Positions 27,495-38,429 are shown, numbered from the stretch's first letter. The stretch is 64,000 bases of DNA from Oligoflexia bacterium (GCA_015232355.1 JADFZW010000002.1:1-64000); one strand, 5' to 3'. Notes: a model not told the origin generated them from the letters alone. Made by a program: numbers and translations.

Positions 27495-30125
27495 ATGTCC
27501 AAAAATATCACGAACATCTTTAAATCATTTCAAATATACTACTTTGTATCTCTACTATTAATAGCATCTCTTATTTTAGGAATCTTTGCTTTTTATTGGA
27601 AGAGCAATTTAATCGATGTAAATTATCTGGCCTCCATTAATGAAAGTGCCATCATCGTAGAAGCTTTAAAAAAAGAAAAAAGCTTTGAAGAGATTAATCG
27701 TTTAATTGAAAATGATGGAGTAAAAAGTGCTATCCAACAATTTGAACAATTAGAACAAAAAATTAAAACAATTAACAACATTGATAAGGGGAAAATCTTA
27801 TCTCTCAAGGAAGAAAATAAACAATTTACTGATCAAACCAAAGCAGTTAAAGCATCCATTACTAAATTAATTACCTATCCTGAAGTTAGTTCTTTGATGC
27901 GAGTTTTTGATGGCAAAGTTGATAAATTACAACAAATGGGAATTGAAAGTAAGTGGGAAGCAATTAATCGTTTAACTCTAAGATTACAAGCTAGATTATC
28001 TCTAAAAAAAGGATATACCTCACAAGCATTAAGCGATTATTTAGAAAAAGTAAAACAAAGTCTTAGTGTTATTAGAGGTGTTGTTGATAATTCTAGTTTA
28101 GATCAAATTAATAAACAAAAAATTTCAAATCATTTGGATTCAGTTCAAATTGAAATTACTATTCTAGATCGCTATAAGAATGAGCTTAAAGATTTTGAAA
28201 ATAACTTTAATACATATCGACCAATTTACGAACGATGGATTGAAAGTAGAATTTTAGATATATCTAATGCGAAATTGGAAGTAATTCAAGTTAATCGCTT
28301 ATTCGTAGGATTTTTGTGGTTTTTAGTTATAGTTATTGCTGTAATATTTACAAGTGGAATTGCACTTTTTAGAAAAGAAAAAAACAATGCTTTAAAAGCA
28401 TTCGAAGAAGAATCTTTAAATATAGTTAAAAAGGGTGTTGTCTCTGCTACATCAGAAGTAAGCAAAATATTTTCTACAGAATTTATTCAAGAGATTAAAA
28501 GGGCCAATTATTTTGTACAAAAAAGAATGAGTTTTAGCTCTATTTTTCAAAATTCACTTCCATTTCCTGCAATACTTTTAAATCCCGGAATGAAAGTTGT
28601 TTGGGCCAATCCTTTGTTTTGTGATGTTTTTAACATAAAAGGATTTGAGTTTGAAAAAGAGACTCTTACTTGGGATTATTTAAAACGCTTTATCAATATA
28701 GGGGATGAAACTAATCAAGTTATAGATGCTATGAAGGGAGAAGAAACAAAAATCTTCCAAATCAAAATAATAAAAAATCAAGCTACTTCTTCTATTCCTT
28801 ATGAAATGTACATCTCTCCTACAAAACATAATGATCAAAAAAGAATTATGGTATTCTTTTATCCCTTATGTTCAATAGAAGAAACTATCAAAGCACAAGC
28901 AGGTCAATTAATAAACCCAATTTTAAAAATGATCAATACTCTTATTGCTGATAAGTTTGATAGCAACATTCAAAGCGATTTGCTTAAGGATTTCATTAAT
29001 GGAGGAATTGAAGAAATTTATGATAAATTTAATTCTTTATATGAGAATATATCACTACAACGTTTTAATTTACTTAACGAAATCTCTCGCTTAGAAAATA
29101 GATTAAGTGATAATTTTAAATTAATCACTGATATTGAAAAAGAAAATGCTGAATACAAAAATCATCAGACCCAACTATTTAAAAATTTAGAAAAAGTTAA
29201 ACAATCTATAATTTTACATATTGATACAAACAGCAACAAAGTTGATAATCAAACTAACACTTTACTCCTCTACAAAAACATTTCCAAATATATGAGTAAG
29301 GTTGGCGAGCTGGCACAAAAATTAACTCAAAAAATAGTTGAAGGACAAAATAGTGTAAACATTTTTATCAAATTTAAAAAAGATTTAAAATCTTATAAAG
29401 ATACTACAACTGGACTATTTTCTCGTCTTACTCAAACACTAGAACTTAAGCTTATCGAAAGCACCGGCCCCATCAGCAACGCCACCACTTCAACTACAAT
29501 CGATATAGATAAAAATATTTTAACTAAGATCAAATTACTAGAAGAAGAGTTTAAAAACTTTGAAAAAAATATGAGTAATTTTGATATCCAATGCTCTAAA
29601 GCACAGATGATGATGGATTTTGATTCTTTGAATGTTGAAATTCTCTCTGACTTTTCTAAGAAAATGAATGATTTTGAAAAAAAGATTGAAGGTAATTGGA
29701 ATGAAAATAATAATCTAATGGAGCAAAATAAAAAAATTGAAGAGTCTGTAATTGAATCACTAAACTCATTATCTCTTAACTATAAAATACAGTTAAATTA
29801 TTTAAAACGTGTTTCAAGTTTAATAAGACAATTTTTGCAGAGTGATTTAGATGGAAATGGAACAACTTTAGTAAATCCTCAAAGTGGCAGCAATAGTAAC
29901 AACAGCAGCAATCTTGGCAATATTAGCAATATTAGCAATATTAGCAATATTAGCAATATCGATATCAATAACAATGATGAAAGATCTGTTCAACTATCAG
30001 ACAAAATAAGAGTAATCGAAAAGACTGGTGCGCTAGAGATAATACAAAGGAAATCATTAGATGACGAAATAGATAACATTAAAGATATTAACAAGACTAT
30101 TAATAATGGTCAGATGATGATGTGA
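27495..30125 (+). CDS. Two-helix membrane sensor-like protein with PAS domain and coiled coils
   Basis: Protein of 876 aa. One transmembrane helix at about residues 13-35 and a second at about 270-293 flank an extracytoplasmic helical region (about 36-270), the layout of a sensor. The cytoplasmic part begins with a PAS-like domain (about residues 350-465: FPAILLNPGMKVVWANPLFCDVFN). Long coiled coils follow, without any recognisable kinase, GGDEF or receptor-hairpin output. Near the C-terminus a 9-bp repeat (29914-29959) encodes Asn-Ile-Ser repeats. CGGAG precedes the ATG. I infer a structural or partner-dependent signalling protein. Confidence 0.65.
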   Translation: MSKNITNIFKSFQIYYFVSLLLIASLILGIFAFYWKSNLIDVNYLASINESAIIVEALKKEKSFEEINRLIENDGVKSAIQQFEQLEQKIKTINNIDKGKILSLKEENKQFTDQTKAVKASITKLITYPEVSSLMRVFDGKVDKLQQMGIESKWEAINRLTLRLQARLSLKKGYTSQALSDYLEKVKQSLSVIRGVVDNSSLDQINKQKISNHLDSVQIEITILDRYKNELKDFENNFNTYRPIYERWIESRILDISNAKLEVIQVNRLFVGFLWFLVIVIAVIFTSGIALFRKEKNNALKAFEEESLNIVKKGVVSATSEVSKIFSTEFIQEIKRANYFVQKRMSFSSIFQNSLPFPAILLNPGMKVVWANPLFCDVFNIKGFEFEKETLTWDYLKRFINIGDETNQVIDAMKGEETKIFQIKIIKNQATSSIPYEMYISPTKHNDQKRIMVFFYPLCSIEETIKAQAGQLINPILKMINTLIADKFDSNIQSDLLKDFINGGIEEIYDKFNSLYENISLQRFNLLNEISRLENRLSDNFKLITDIEKENAEYKNHQTQLFKNLEKVKQSIILHIDTNSNKVDNQTNTLLLYKNISKYMSKVGELAQKLTQKIVEGQNSVNIFIKFKKDLKSYKDTTTGLFSRLTQTLELKLIESTGPISNATTSTTIDIDKNILTKIKLLEEEFKNFEKNMSNFDIQCSKAQMMMDFDSLNVEILSDFSKKMNDFEKKIEGNWNENNNLMEQNKKIEESVIESLNSLSLNYKIQLNYLKRVSSLIRQFLQSDLDGNGTTLVNPQSGSNSNNSSNLGNISNISNISNISNIDINNNDERSVQLSDKIRVIEKTGALEIIQRKSLDDEIDNIKDINKTINNGQMMM

Positions 30126-30223
30126 TATAAAGCAGCTTTACATATTTATTTTGATATCTTAAATATTTTATTATCAACATAGTTTTATGCATGTATATTT
30201 AAGAGTTATTAAGGGGGTTAAAT

Positions 30224-30448
30224 ATGATTGAGCAAAATACTAATACAGATCATCAAAACATTCAACCCGATCTATCTTCAAAGAAGAAAAATCTTAAATT
30301 CAAAAAAGAACCTAAAGACAAAGATAGAGATAAAGATAAAGACAAAGATAAAGATAAAGATAAAGATATGGACATAACTAATAATGATGACTCTGATATT
30401 GAATCACATTACATGGCAGTTCCCAAAATCAATAAAAATAAAAATTAA
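30224..30448 (+). CDS. Small highly charged Lys/Asp-repeat protein
   Basis: Protein of 74 aa, unrecognised. The centre is a run of Lys-Asp dipeptides encoded by a 6-bp repeat (GATAAA/GACAAA, about 30319-30367). The flanks are polar with no signal peptide, so it is probably disordered. A strong AAGGGGG ribosome binding site before the ATG argues that it is translated. It follows the PAS protein by 98 bp in the same direction. Confidence 0.5.
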   Translation: MIEQNTNTDHQNIQPDLSSKKKNLKFKKEPKDKDRDKDKDKDKDKDKDMDITNNDDSDIESHYMAVPKINKNKN

Positions 30449-30472
30449 TTTGTACTTTGGGGTCATAGGCCG

Positions 30473-31771
30473 TTAGCTGGCCTTGATCAATTGCAGATGT
30501 TCTTTGATTTTGTGTTCTTGTTCAATTGTATGATTTTTTATATTTTGTATTTCATTACATAGAGTGGAAATATCTTTGCTAATTTCGTTGAATTTATTAA
30601 GTGAAGAATTACTAACTTCTCTAGTTTTTATCGATTGATTTTTTATATCTTCGATAATCATCTGAACCTCACCAAGACTATCATCTAGTAGATTTGCAAT
30701 TTCAAGAGAAGCATCTCCGCTAATTTTTGCTAGATAACCAACTTCTTGGGCCACGACTGCAAAACCACTCCCATACTCTCCGGCCCTGGCCGCCTCAATT
30801 GAAGCATTAAAAGATAATATTTTTGTTTCAAATACAATATCATTTATTATTGTAGTCTTGGTTTTAATTTGCTCAATTATTTTTGTTATACTATTTAAGT
30901 GTTGATTTGCATCCTCGATAGATTTTACAGAAGTAACCACACTTTGAATAATCTCTTCACCCTGTTTGCTATTATCTAATATTAAATTAATAGTTCTTCC
31001 AGATCTCATACTATATGCATTGGTCTCTTTTATTAATTTGCCTAAAGTCTTTTCAGCATTCCCAATCTCTTGATTTACTAATGCAAATTTTTTATTAACA
31101 TTATCTAACTCTTTCATCCTCTTATTAACAACATCATTTAATTGAACATTTAATTTCTTATTGTTTATACTTTCATTTAACGTTGTAGTTATACTGTTCT
31201 CTGTAGCTGAAATTGTAAAATAGGAAATTAATGTAACTAAACCAATACTAAAGCTTCCAGATACAACACTCAGTTGAGCAATTTTAAGCAATTCTGGAGT
31301 ATATAAATTTTTTGTAATTATAAAAAAAGTAATGTTAATAATAAAAAGAGAGCTACCAATTGCAAGTAATTGCCTTCTGGAACCAAATATACCAAGAAGA
31401 GCAACTACAATTAATATGTAATGGGAATTACTTATTGCAAAGATTGCCTGTTCTTTATTTGCCTTAACAAAAAATCCCATTATGGAAATTAATGCTAAAA
31501 AATATCCAGTAACAATACTGGCAGCTTTAAAATTTCCATTTCTGACCAGGAAAAGTCCTGATAGTGCAAATATTGGAAGACATGTTAATTGAACAATAGC
31601 AGCTGGATTTAACGTATGTTTTGCTATAAATCCTATTCCAAAGGCAAAAAGAATTCCCAACATCCCTGTACACATTAAAACATAAACCAAAGATTTTGCT
31701 CTAGATCTTTGGTATAGTGGAACCTTATAAAGACCAACGCTAAAATAATTTGCAATCTCTTTAAAAAACAT
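30473..31771 (-). CDS. Methyl-accepting chemotaxis-like protein with six membrane helices
   Basis: Chemoreceptor of 432 aa. The N-terminal half (about residues 20-205) holds six hydrophobic helices with almost no periplasmic domain, so it would sense membrane or intracellular cues. No HAMP domain is obvious. The C-terminal part is a coiled-coil signalling domain with the hairpin tip [20 protein letters not shown], then GFAVVAQEV. The tip has SFNAS where many receptors have ALNAA. ATG 31771 has GAAGGA upstream; an ATG at 31789 adds six residues without one. No che genes are nearby. A related receptor is encoded at 34534. Confidence 0.85.
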   Translation of the reverse strand: MFFKEIANYFSVGLYKVPLYQRSRAKSLVYVLMCTGMLGILFAFGIGFIAKHTLNPAAIVQLTCLPIFALSGLFLVRNGNFKAASIVTGYFLALISIMGFFVKANKEQAIFAISNSHYILIVVALLGIFGSRRQLLAIGSSLFIINITFFIITKNLYTPELLKIAQLSVVSGSFSIGLVTLISYFTISATENSITTTLNESINNKKLNVQLNDVVNKRMKELDNVNKKFALVNQEIGNAEKTLGKLIKETNAYSMRSGRTINLILDNSKQGEEIIQSVVTSVKSIEDANQHLNSITKIIEQIKTKTTIINDIVFETKILSFNASIEAARAGEYGSGFAVVAQEVGYLAKISGDASLEIANLLDDSLGEVQMIIEDIKNQSIKTREVSNSSLNKFNEISKDISTLCNEIQNIKNHTIEQEHKIKEHLQLIKAS

Positions 31772-31993
31772 ACTAGGTCCTTCGATCATAATTAATAATA
31801 ATATCTACTTATATTTTAAACTCATCTGATAGAGTATTTAACTCTGGGAAATATTTCCTCATCCAATAAATACATGTGATACTACTTTGCTCAACTATAA
31901 ATTTGTGGCCGTAATAAGATAAACATAAATATAATTATAATTATAGAGAACTTTCTATCGTAGTGTACGGGAAATATGCATACCCTGTATCTT

Positions 31994-32038
31994 GAACATG
32001 GAAAACATTGAAAACATGGAGAACATGGAGAACATGGA
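31994..32038 (+). repeat. 9-bp tandem repeat containing the malic enzyme ribosome binding site
   Basis: Five copies of a 9-bp unit (consensus GAACATGGA) at 31994-32038. The GGAG formed where the last unit meets the following G is seven bases before the malic enzyme ATG at 32047, and earlier copies repeat the same AUG/GGAG pattern. Loss or gain of units keeps a Shine-Dalgarno copy in place but changes the leader. Confidence 0.85.
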
Positions 32039-32046
32039 GAATTTAA

Positions 32047-33759
32047 ATGAAATTTAGTATGAAATTTGATCAGATATCAGGACAAAAATATATAGCTGTT
32101 AATAAGAGGGGATTTGCACTATTAATGGATCCAATAATAAATAAAGGTAGTGCTTTTACAAATAGAGAGCGTGAAGAATTAGATTTACATGGTCTGCTTC
32201 CGCCAGTTGCTTCTACAATGCAAATTCAACTAGATCGAACCTACGAAAACTACTCTGCAAAAACTAATAACCTTCAAAAATATATCTATTTAACTGGATT
32301 ACATGATAGAAACGAAACACTTTACTATAGATTGTTATATGAACACATCGATGAGATGATGCCAATTGTTTATACTCCCGTTGTAGGCGATGCTTGTTGT
32401 AGATTCTCTCATATATTTAGACGACCTCGAGGAATCTATATTAGTTATCAAGATCGCAATCACATTGAAAAAAATCTAATTAACTCTGGAATCACCAATC
32501 CTTCAATTATTGTAGTAACTGATGGGGAAAGAATTTTAGGATTAGGCGATCAAGGAATTGGAGGCATGGGAATTTCTATCGGTAAGTTATGTCTATACAC
32601 TCTCTGTGCAGGAGTTGGACCTTACAGTACATTACCAATCACTCTAGATGTTGGTACTGACAATGAAGAACGATTAGCAGATACACTCTATATGGGACTT
32701 CGTCATAAAAGAATCAGAGGAGAAGAGTATCAAGATTTCATTGATAAGTTTGTGGCCGCTGTTCAGAAGGTTTTTCCTAGTGTAATTTTACAATGGGAGG
32801 ATTTTTTAAAAGCAAATGCTATAAAACAATTGGCACGTTTTAGAAACAAGCTCTGTACATTTAATGATGATATTCAGGGAACTGCGGGTGTGGTAGTGGC
32901 CGGTCTCTTTGGAGCATTAAGAATTACTGGCAAAACGATGAAGGATCAAAGAATACTTGTTGCCGGTGCCGGTGCTTCAGCTCAAGGAATTTCTGATTTA
33001 ATTGTCTCTGCACTTATGGAAGATGGATTTTCAAAAGAGGAAGCAATCAAACGTATATGGACTGTTGATAGCAAAGGATTAGTAACTAAGGATCGATTAA
33101 ATCTTGAAGATTTTAAAGCAACCTATGCTAGAGAAGTAGATGAGATCTCAACTTATCAATGTCATGATCGTTCTCACATTACTATAGCAGAAATTATTGC
33201 CAACATTAAACCTACAGTATTGATTGGCACATCAGGAACTCCAGGAACATTTTCTGAAGAAGTGGTTCGAGCAATGGCAAAAGTTAATGAACGTCCAATT
33301 ATTTTTCCATTATCAAACCCAACATCGAAATGTGAGTGCGTTCCCGAAGATGCCATTCGTTGGTCTGAAGGAAGAGCAATTGTGGCCACAGGAAGTCCAT
33401 TCGATCCAGTATTTTACAATGGAAAAAGATATCGTATCGGTCAATGTAATAATGCTTTTATCTTTCCAGGAATTGGTTTAGGTCTCTCTGTCTCTCGCGC
33501 TACCAGAGTAACTGATGGCACATTTTTAGAGTCTGCCAAGGCACTGGCAGCACAAGTTACTGCTCAAGATATTTCAGAGGGAGCAGTATTTCCAGAGCTT
33601 AAACGTATACGAGAATGTTCTAAATTCGTAGCTTGTGCAACAATAAGAAGGGCAGTTAAAGATGGTCATGCTGATGCCGAAATTTTAGAAAATGTTGAAG
33701 GAACAGTTGAGCATGCAATGTGGTTTCCATCCTATTTACCAGTAAGATATGAAGAGTAG
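32047..33759 (+). CDS. maeA: NAD-dependent malic enzyme
   Basis: Oxidatively decarboxylates malate to pyruvate, producing NADH. The protein is 570 aa, the length of the large-form NAD enzyme. Motifs: YIYLTGLHDRNETLYYR, MMPIVYTPVVGDAC, RGIYIS, GERILGLGDQGIGGMGI (malate/NAD site), FNDDIQGTAGVV (metal-binding Asp-Asp) and a Rossmann segment AGAGASAQGI. No frameshift or truncation. It is monocistronic, with a repeat-containing leader just upstream. Confidence 0.96.
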   Translation: MKFSMKFDQISGQKYIAVNKRGFALLMDPIINKGSAFTNREREELDLHGLLPPVASTMQIQLDRTYENYSAKTNNLQKYIYLTGLHDRNETLYYRLLYEHIDEMMPIVYTPVVGDACCRFSHIFRRPRGIYISYQDRNHIEKNLINSGITNPSIIVVTDGERILGLGDQGIGGMGISIGKLCLYTLCAGVGPYSTLPITLDVGTDNEERLADTLYMGLRHKRIRGEEYQDFIDKFVAAVQKVFPSVILQWEDFLKANAIKQLARFRNKLCTFNDDIQGTAGVVVAGLFGALRITGKTMKDQRILVAGAGASAQGISDLIVSALMEDGFSKEEAIKRIWTVDSKGLVTKDRLNLEDFKATYAREVDEISTYQCHDRSHITIAEIIANIKPTVLIGTSGTPGTFSEEVVRAMAKVNERPIIFPLSNPTSKCECVPEDAIRWSEGRAIVATGSPFDPVFYNGKRYRIGQCNNAFIFPGIGLGLSVSRATRVTDGTFLESAKALAAQVTAQDISEGAVFPELKRIRECSKFVACATIRRAVKDGHADAEILENVEGTVEHAMWFPSYLPVRYEE

Positions 33760-33814
33760 TATTTATATTTATACTTATATTTATATTCATTTTTATATTT
33801 GGAGGATTTTACCT

Positions 33815-34459
33815 ATGAAAATTAAAAAATTTCGGTTTAACACACTTTTATCGATACTATTTACTCTACTTATAAGCATAAACACAGTTCATGCTGGAAT
33901 TTTATTTGAACCTCTTGTTGGTTACGCCTTAAATGGTCAAGTATCACAAAAATTCATAGAGGGCGGTACAACTTATAAATTCACATACACAGGGATTGGA
34001 TATGGATTTCGTTTTGGATACTCTGGAGTAGGATTTATGGGGGGGTTACAAGCAGATATGATAAACGAAGAGTGGAAAGGTAAAGAACCACTTGCAACAG
34101 GTATTAATGATGAAAAATCAAAATTTAATGGATTAAATTTAGGACTCTTCATAGGGTATCATCTTCCAAGCATCTTAAGATTTTGGGGTACCTTTTACGC
34201 TTATGACAAATATACTAAAACAGATGATGTAGGCGCATATTCAAAAGATGATTACCTTCTTGGTATGGGATATTCATTAGGAATAGGCGTGGCCCCTATA
34301 CCAATTTTATCAATCAATGTTGAATATCGTAATTTCATGTTAGATAAAATTTATATCAAAGCTGATAGTAAACTCTACAAACTCGATAAGGGAAGAGATG
34401 TTTCTAAGTCAGAAATATTTGTCAGCGTAAGTTTCCCACTAGGTTTAAGCAGTAAGTAA
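33815..34459 (+). CDS. Small outer-membrane beta-barrel protein
   Basis: Exported protein of 214 aa: signal peptide (about residues 1-27, ending VHA) followed by amphipathic strands rich in Gly and aromatic residues (YGFRFGYSGVGFMGGLQ, LGMGYSLGIGV) and a terminal strand KSEIFVSVSF, as in OmpW/OmpA-like eight-stranded barrels. The ATG at 33815 is chosen because GGAGG is ten bases upstream and the signal peptide follows directly. The short leader after malic enzyme is a TTTATA-type repeat tract. Function unknown. Confidence 0.75.
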   Translation: MKIKKFRFNTLLSILFTLLISINTVHAGILFEPLVGYALNGQVSQKFIEGGTTYKFTYTGIGYGFRFGYSGVGFMGGLQADMINEEWKGKEPLATGINDEKSKFNGLNLGLFIGYHLPSILRFWGTFYAYDKYTKTDDVGAYSKDDYLLGMGYSLGIGVAPIPILSINVEYRNFMLDKIYIKADSKLYKLDKGRDVSKSEIFVSVSFPLGLSSK

Positions 34460-34533
34460 TCATCGTTTTAATATTTAAAAACAAAAATTTATTTTATTTT
34501 ATTTTACTACATTTTATTTTATTGGATTAGATT

Positions 34534-36109
34534 TTGAAAATAAAGAAAACCACTCAAATGATTAAAAGTAGATTCAAATTTCGAAATATTGGATTAAAAA
34601 AGCAATTATATATTGTTATAATCACACTCTTACTTGTTTGCTTATCATCTACATTACTAAATTTTAATATAAATCGTAAAATATTTACATCCAATGATGA
34701 CTTAGAAAAAAAAATTTATCCTTATTATCGAGCTGTTATTGAAATTTTAGATGAATTCATTATCCTTGAGAAAAACTTAGCTCTTTCTTCTACTGATTCC
34801 AAGTCCGAAAAATTAAAAAATGGGGAAGTTTACTTTTAATCAAATTAATATAAACATAAATCTTTTAAATAATAAAAAAAATAACTTCTTATCTGCTAAT
34901 TCCAATTATTCTGTTAAATCAATCGAACTTTCTACTAAAAATTTTGAATCCATGAGTAAACATTTAAAAGATTATTGGACAAATGCTACAAAATTAATTG
35001 ATTTGTATACTGAAAAATCTTTTGAAAATAAAGCTGATATTAATATTATAGATATTGATAAACAAAAAAACGAACATGGAACTGAATTTAAACATTTACT
35101 TAAAAATGAAAAAGAAATGGTGGAAATGATCTTGCTTGATTCAATAGAAGAGAATCGTTCTCTCTCTTTTAAAAGTATCATATTTTCGATTAGCCTTCTT
35201 TTAATTAATATCTTAGTAGCATTTCCATTCTTGTATTTTTCAAATGAAATAATTGTAAAACCCATCATTTCATCTTCATCTTTACTAAAAAAGCAAGGTG
35301 ATAATCTAGTTGTATTATCCTCTAACTTAAATAATTTAAGTCATAGTCTTTCAAATATCTCCGTTCAACAAGTTACAGCTACAAATGAAAGTATCTCCTC
35401 AATGGAAGAGATGCGTTCTTCTATCGATAACACCAATAATCTGATTGAAGAGTCTAAGAAAAATGTTCAAGTTGTAAAAATTAAACTAGAGGAGGGAAGT
35501 TCAACCATCAAGGAATTGGAAAATTCCATGTCTCAAATTAATGAATCAAATAAAAGATTAAGGGAGATTCAAGCAATAATCAAAAACATCACTCATAAAA
35601 CAGATATTATAAACGATATTGTATTTAACTCTAAAATTCTTTCCTTTAACGCTTCAATAGAGGCAGCACGAGCTGGAAGTCATGGCCGTGGTTTTTCTGT
35701 CGTCGCTGAAGAAATTGCAAGTTTGGCAAAAATGAGTGGCAAGGTAGCATTTTTAGTTCAAGAACTCTTGGAAGATGGACAAGATAGGGTAAATAAAATA
35801 TTAACCACTACCACAGATTCGATTGGGACTGGTAATGAGGTTGTTGCACAAATATTAAGTATTTTCCAAAATATTCAAGAATCAATAATCTCAATAAATG
35901 ATAAAATGGAACACGTATTTATCTCGGCAAAAGATCAAAGCGAAGGAGTGAAATACAACGACATTGCACTTCAAAAAATTAATTCCTTTTCCATTGAAAA
36001 TAATAAAATGGCACAATCCACTCTTAATACCTCTAAAATTCTACAAGATTTGAATAACGAAATTAATGGGGTTATTAATACTTTAAAGAATACTATCTAT
36101 GGAAGTTAA
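34534..36109 (+). pseudogene. Methyl-accepting chemotaxis-like receptor split by a +1 frameshift
   Basis: Two overlapping frames encode one receptor. The first (34534-34839, TTG start) carries the basic N-terminus, the first membrane helix (about residues 24-46) and the start of the ligand region. The second (from about 34815 to 36109) carries the rest of that region, the second membrane helix (about 35168-35243) and the signalling coiled coil with [20 protein letters not shown]. Both parts are otherwise intact. The shift falls at AAAAAATGGGGAAG (34815-34828): removing one G from the G4 run or one A from the A6 run restores a single frame. This may be a recent mutation, a phase-variable tract or a sequencing error. 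Confidence 0.75.
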
Positions 36110-36145
36110 GTTATTAAGTTCTCGATCCTAAAGGGCAGTTGATTT

Positions 36146-36928
36146 TTAAAAAGAAATTGTATACCCTACAAACGTTTGAACTCCAGACATATTTGTTTGT
36201 AAGTCTTTTTGATCATATTCTAATTCCTGATCTTTTTCATACTGAGTGATACTATCAGCAGCAGGAGTTCCATTGCTCGATGATACAATATTACGTTCTA
36301 AGAATAGAACACGTGCTCCTGCCTCCAAAATAATACAATGAGGTAACATACAAAATTCAACTCCTAAACCACCTACATAACCTAAATTAGAACCTTTTGC
36401 TTCAATATTAAAGGTTGATTCTATGATTTTTGTAGTGAGTTTACCCCAGACTATACCTGCCTGAAAAAATAAACGAATAAAATTATTTTCTAAAGGATAT
36501 AGTTTTACAAGACCGGCAATTGTGTATCCATTTGTTCCATATTCATAACTTCCTTCATAAATGCTTGCAGTTCCACCTGTTCCTTTTTCTTTTTGATAAA
36601 AAAAACTTGGTCTAAATTGAAAAGCAACTATCGAAGCAGGAATTCTTTTTTGTATAATAAGTGCTCCTTCCCAACCACCCTCTATTGTTCCTGTTGATAT
36701 TCCATTAGCTCTAGCATTAGCTCGAGTTCTTAGAGCATTAAGATCATTTTGTTTACTTCCAGTCACCCCACCAATAAACCCTAAACTTGTTGTTCCTGAT
36801 GCTTGAGAGGGTGAAGCAAAAAGATTTTTATCAAATATCAAAACGCTAGTAAAAGTTACTCCTATTATTAATAGGAGTATTGCAATTAATGAGGATAAAA
36901 ATTTAATTTTAATTAAAACAATTTTCAT
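36146..36928 (-). CDS. Outer-membrane beta-barrel protein
   Basis: Exported protein of 260 aa. A hydrophobic signal (about residues 8-35) precedes a mature part of Gly/aromatic-rich strands (GWEGALIIQKR, VAFQFRPSFFYQKEKG, LGYVGGLGVEF) and a C-terminal strand TFVGYTISF ending in Phe, the outer-membrane barrel signature. The start ATG at 36928 has GGAG nine bases upstream; the frame reaches 36946 but only through a TTG. Divergent from the FecR-like gene at 37128. Function unknown. Confidence 0.72.
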   Translation of the reverse strand: MKIVLIKIKFLSSLIAILLLIIGVTFTSVLIFDKNLFASPSQASGTTSLGFIGGVTGSKQNDLNALRTRANARANGISTGTIEGGWEGALIIQKRIPASIVAFQFRPSFFYQKEKGTGGTASIYEGSYEYGTNGYTIAGLVKLYPLENNFIRLFFQAGIVWGKLTTKIIESTFNIEAKGSNLGYVGGLGVEFCMLPHCIILEAGARVLFLERNIVSSSNGTPAADSITQYEKDQELEYDQKDLQTNMSGVQTFVGYTISF

Positions 36929-37127
36929 TAGATACTCCAAATACAATACAAAGATAGTAGAAAAAACTATGTTTGTATTTTATTGCATATAACGTTTATT
37001 ATACGTTCTTTTTATTTTTATATATTAAAATTATATAACATTTATAAAAAATATAACTTCAATAATTACTAATCAATTTTTTTATTAGCGTTTCAATGTA
37101 TAATATTTAATAAAAGGGAGTTGTATA

Positions 37128-38429
37128 ATGATTTCTACACTTATAGCATCTGGTAGCAGATCTTTTTGCTCAATTAAATACATAATGATTATGAAATTAT
37201 TTTTATCTTTATTTTTATCTTTAATATTGATCTCATTTTATGCTCATGCTGGAATTAAAAGTAATTTTATTCATGGACAGCTTTATGTCTCAAAGGATGG
37301 TAAAACTTTTTCAGAAATTAAGAATGGAGATAATATTGATGGAAACAATTATATTAAAACTGGTGATAAATCGTTGGCCATAATTGAAAGTGACGATGCT
37401 CAAATAAAAATAGATGAGTCAAGCTCAATGTATTTAAATGATGCCATAAAAAAAATTCAGCTATTATTCGGAAATATTACTATACAAGTATTTAATAATA
37501 AAAAAGCGGATGATAAAAATAAAAATGAAAAAAACAAAAGGGAGATATTAGAAATTAAAAACAAATCCGTTGGCATTGGAATAAGAGGAACTTTGTTATT
37601 TGTTTCCAGTTATAACAAAGATAATCCCATTAGCCATCCTGCTGATAGCATTGCTATAAAAGAGGGAATTATTGATATAAAAAATGAAAAAAATAATCAA
37701 AAACAAATACTCACAAAAGACGAATCTCTTTTTTATGATGAAAAAAGTAACAACTTAATTCCTCAAATATCTAATGGTCAATGGGTAAAATATATAAATT
37801 GGAATATGAATGAAAAGGATATAGACAAACTAAGACATGATAAACAATTATCATCACAACTCTCTAAAGATTATGTCAACGCTCTTACGGATACTACTAA
37901 AGAAAATGATTTTCTTGAAACAATTGTTCCTCACTGTAAAAAAGGCAATAACAACTTATGTGTATATTTGGCCAACAGAAAAGATAAATATAAAGATCTT
38001 GCTAAAGACATTAATCCTTCGACCAATTATTTAATGGAAGTCCTTAAATTTTTCATGCAATCTTGTTCAGAAAATATTTATCCAGCTTGCAAAGAAGTTG
38101 TGGCGATCTCTAAAGGACTAGAAAAAGAAAGGAGTAAAAATGTATCTCAAGACGCTCAAAAAAATGCTCAAAAAGAACATCTAAGTACAAATATTGAAAA
38201 TGCGAGAGAACAAATAATCAAATGTGAATATGATTTACCACCTTCAATGTTTAATATTAAATCCATTAACAATACTAGAATTTGTTTTGCTAATGTAATT
38301 TGCACCAACAAAAACAATGAACGTCTTTCTGGAGTTGTAAGTTGTTTTCCCGATCAAAACAGCAAAGAAAATAAATGTCCGGATGCCAATACTTGCATTA
38401 ATGATCAGCGAATTGAAAATATTGAATAA
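37128..38429 (+). CDS. Exported FecR-domain-like protein with Cys-rich C-terminus
   Basis: Protein of 433 aa. The signal peptide is unusually long if translation starts at 37128 (GGGAG seven bases upstream supports it); an internal Met at residue 20 or 22 would give an ordinary one ending YAHA. Residues about 50-200 resemble the FecR domain: DGKTFSEIKNGDNI, IKTGDKSLAIIESDDAQIKI and SVGIGIRGTLLFV. A Lys/Asn-rich insert (ADDKNKNEKNKR) interrupts it. The C-terminal 190 residues contain about ten Cys and are unrecognised. Not beside a sigma factor or TonB receptor, so probably not an iron-signal relay. Confidence 0.6.
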   Translation: MISTLIASGSRSFCSIKYIMIMKLFLSLFLSLILISFYAHAGIKSNFIHGQLYVSKDGKTFSEIKNGDNIDGNNYIKTGDKSLAIIESDDAQIKIDESSSMYLNDAIKKIQLLFGNITIQVFNNKKADDKNKNEKNKREILEIKNKSVGIGIRGTLLFVSSYNKDNPISHPADSIAIKEGIIDIKNEKNNQKQILTKDESLFYDEKSNNLIPQISNGQWVKYINWNMNEKDIDKLRHDKQLSSQLSKDYVNALTDTTKENDFLETIVPHCKKGNNNLCVYLANRKDKYKDLAKDINPSTNYLMEVLKFFMQSCSENIYPACKEVVAISKGLEKERSKNVSQDAQKNAQKEHLSTNIENAREQIIKCEYDLPPSMFNIKSINNTRICFANVICTNKNNERLSGVVSCFPDQNSKENKCPDANTCINDQRIENIE

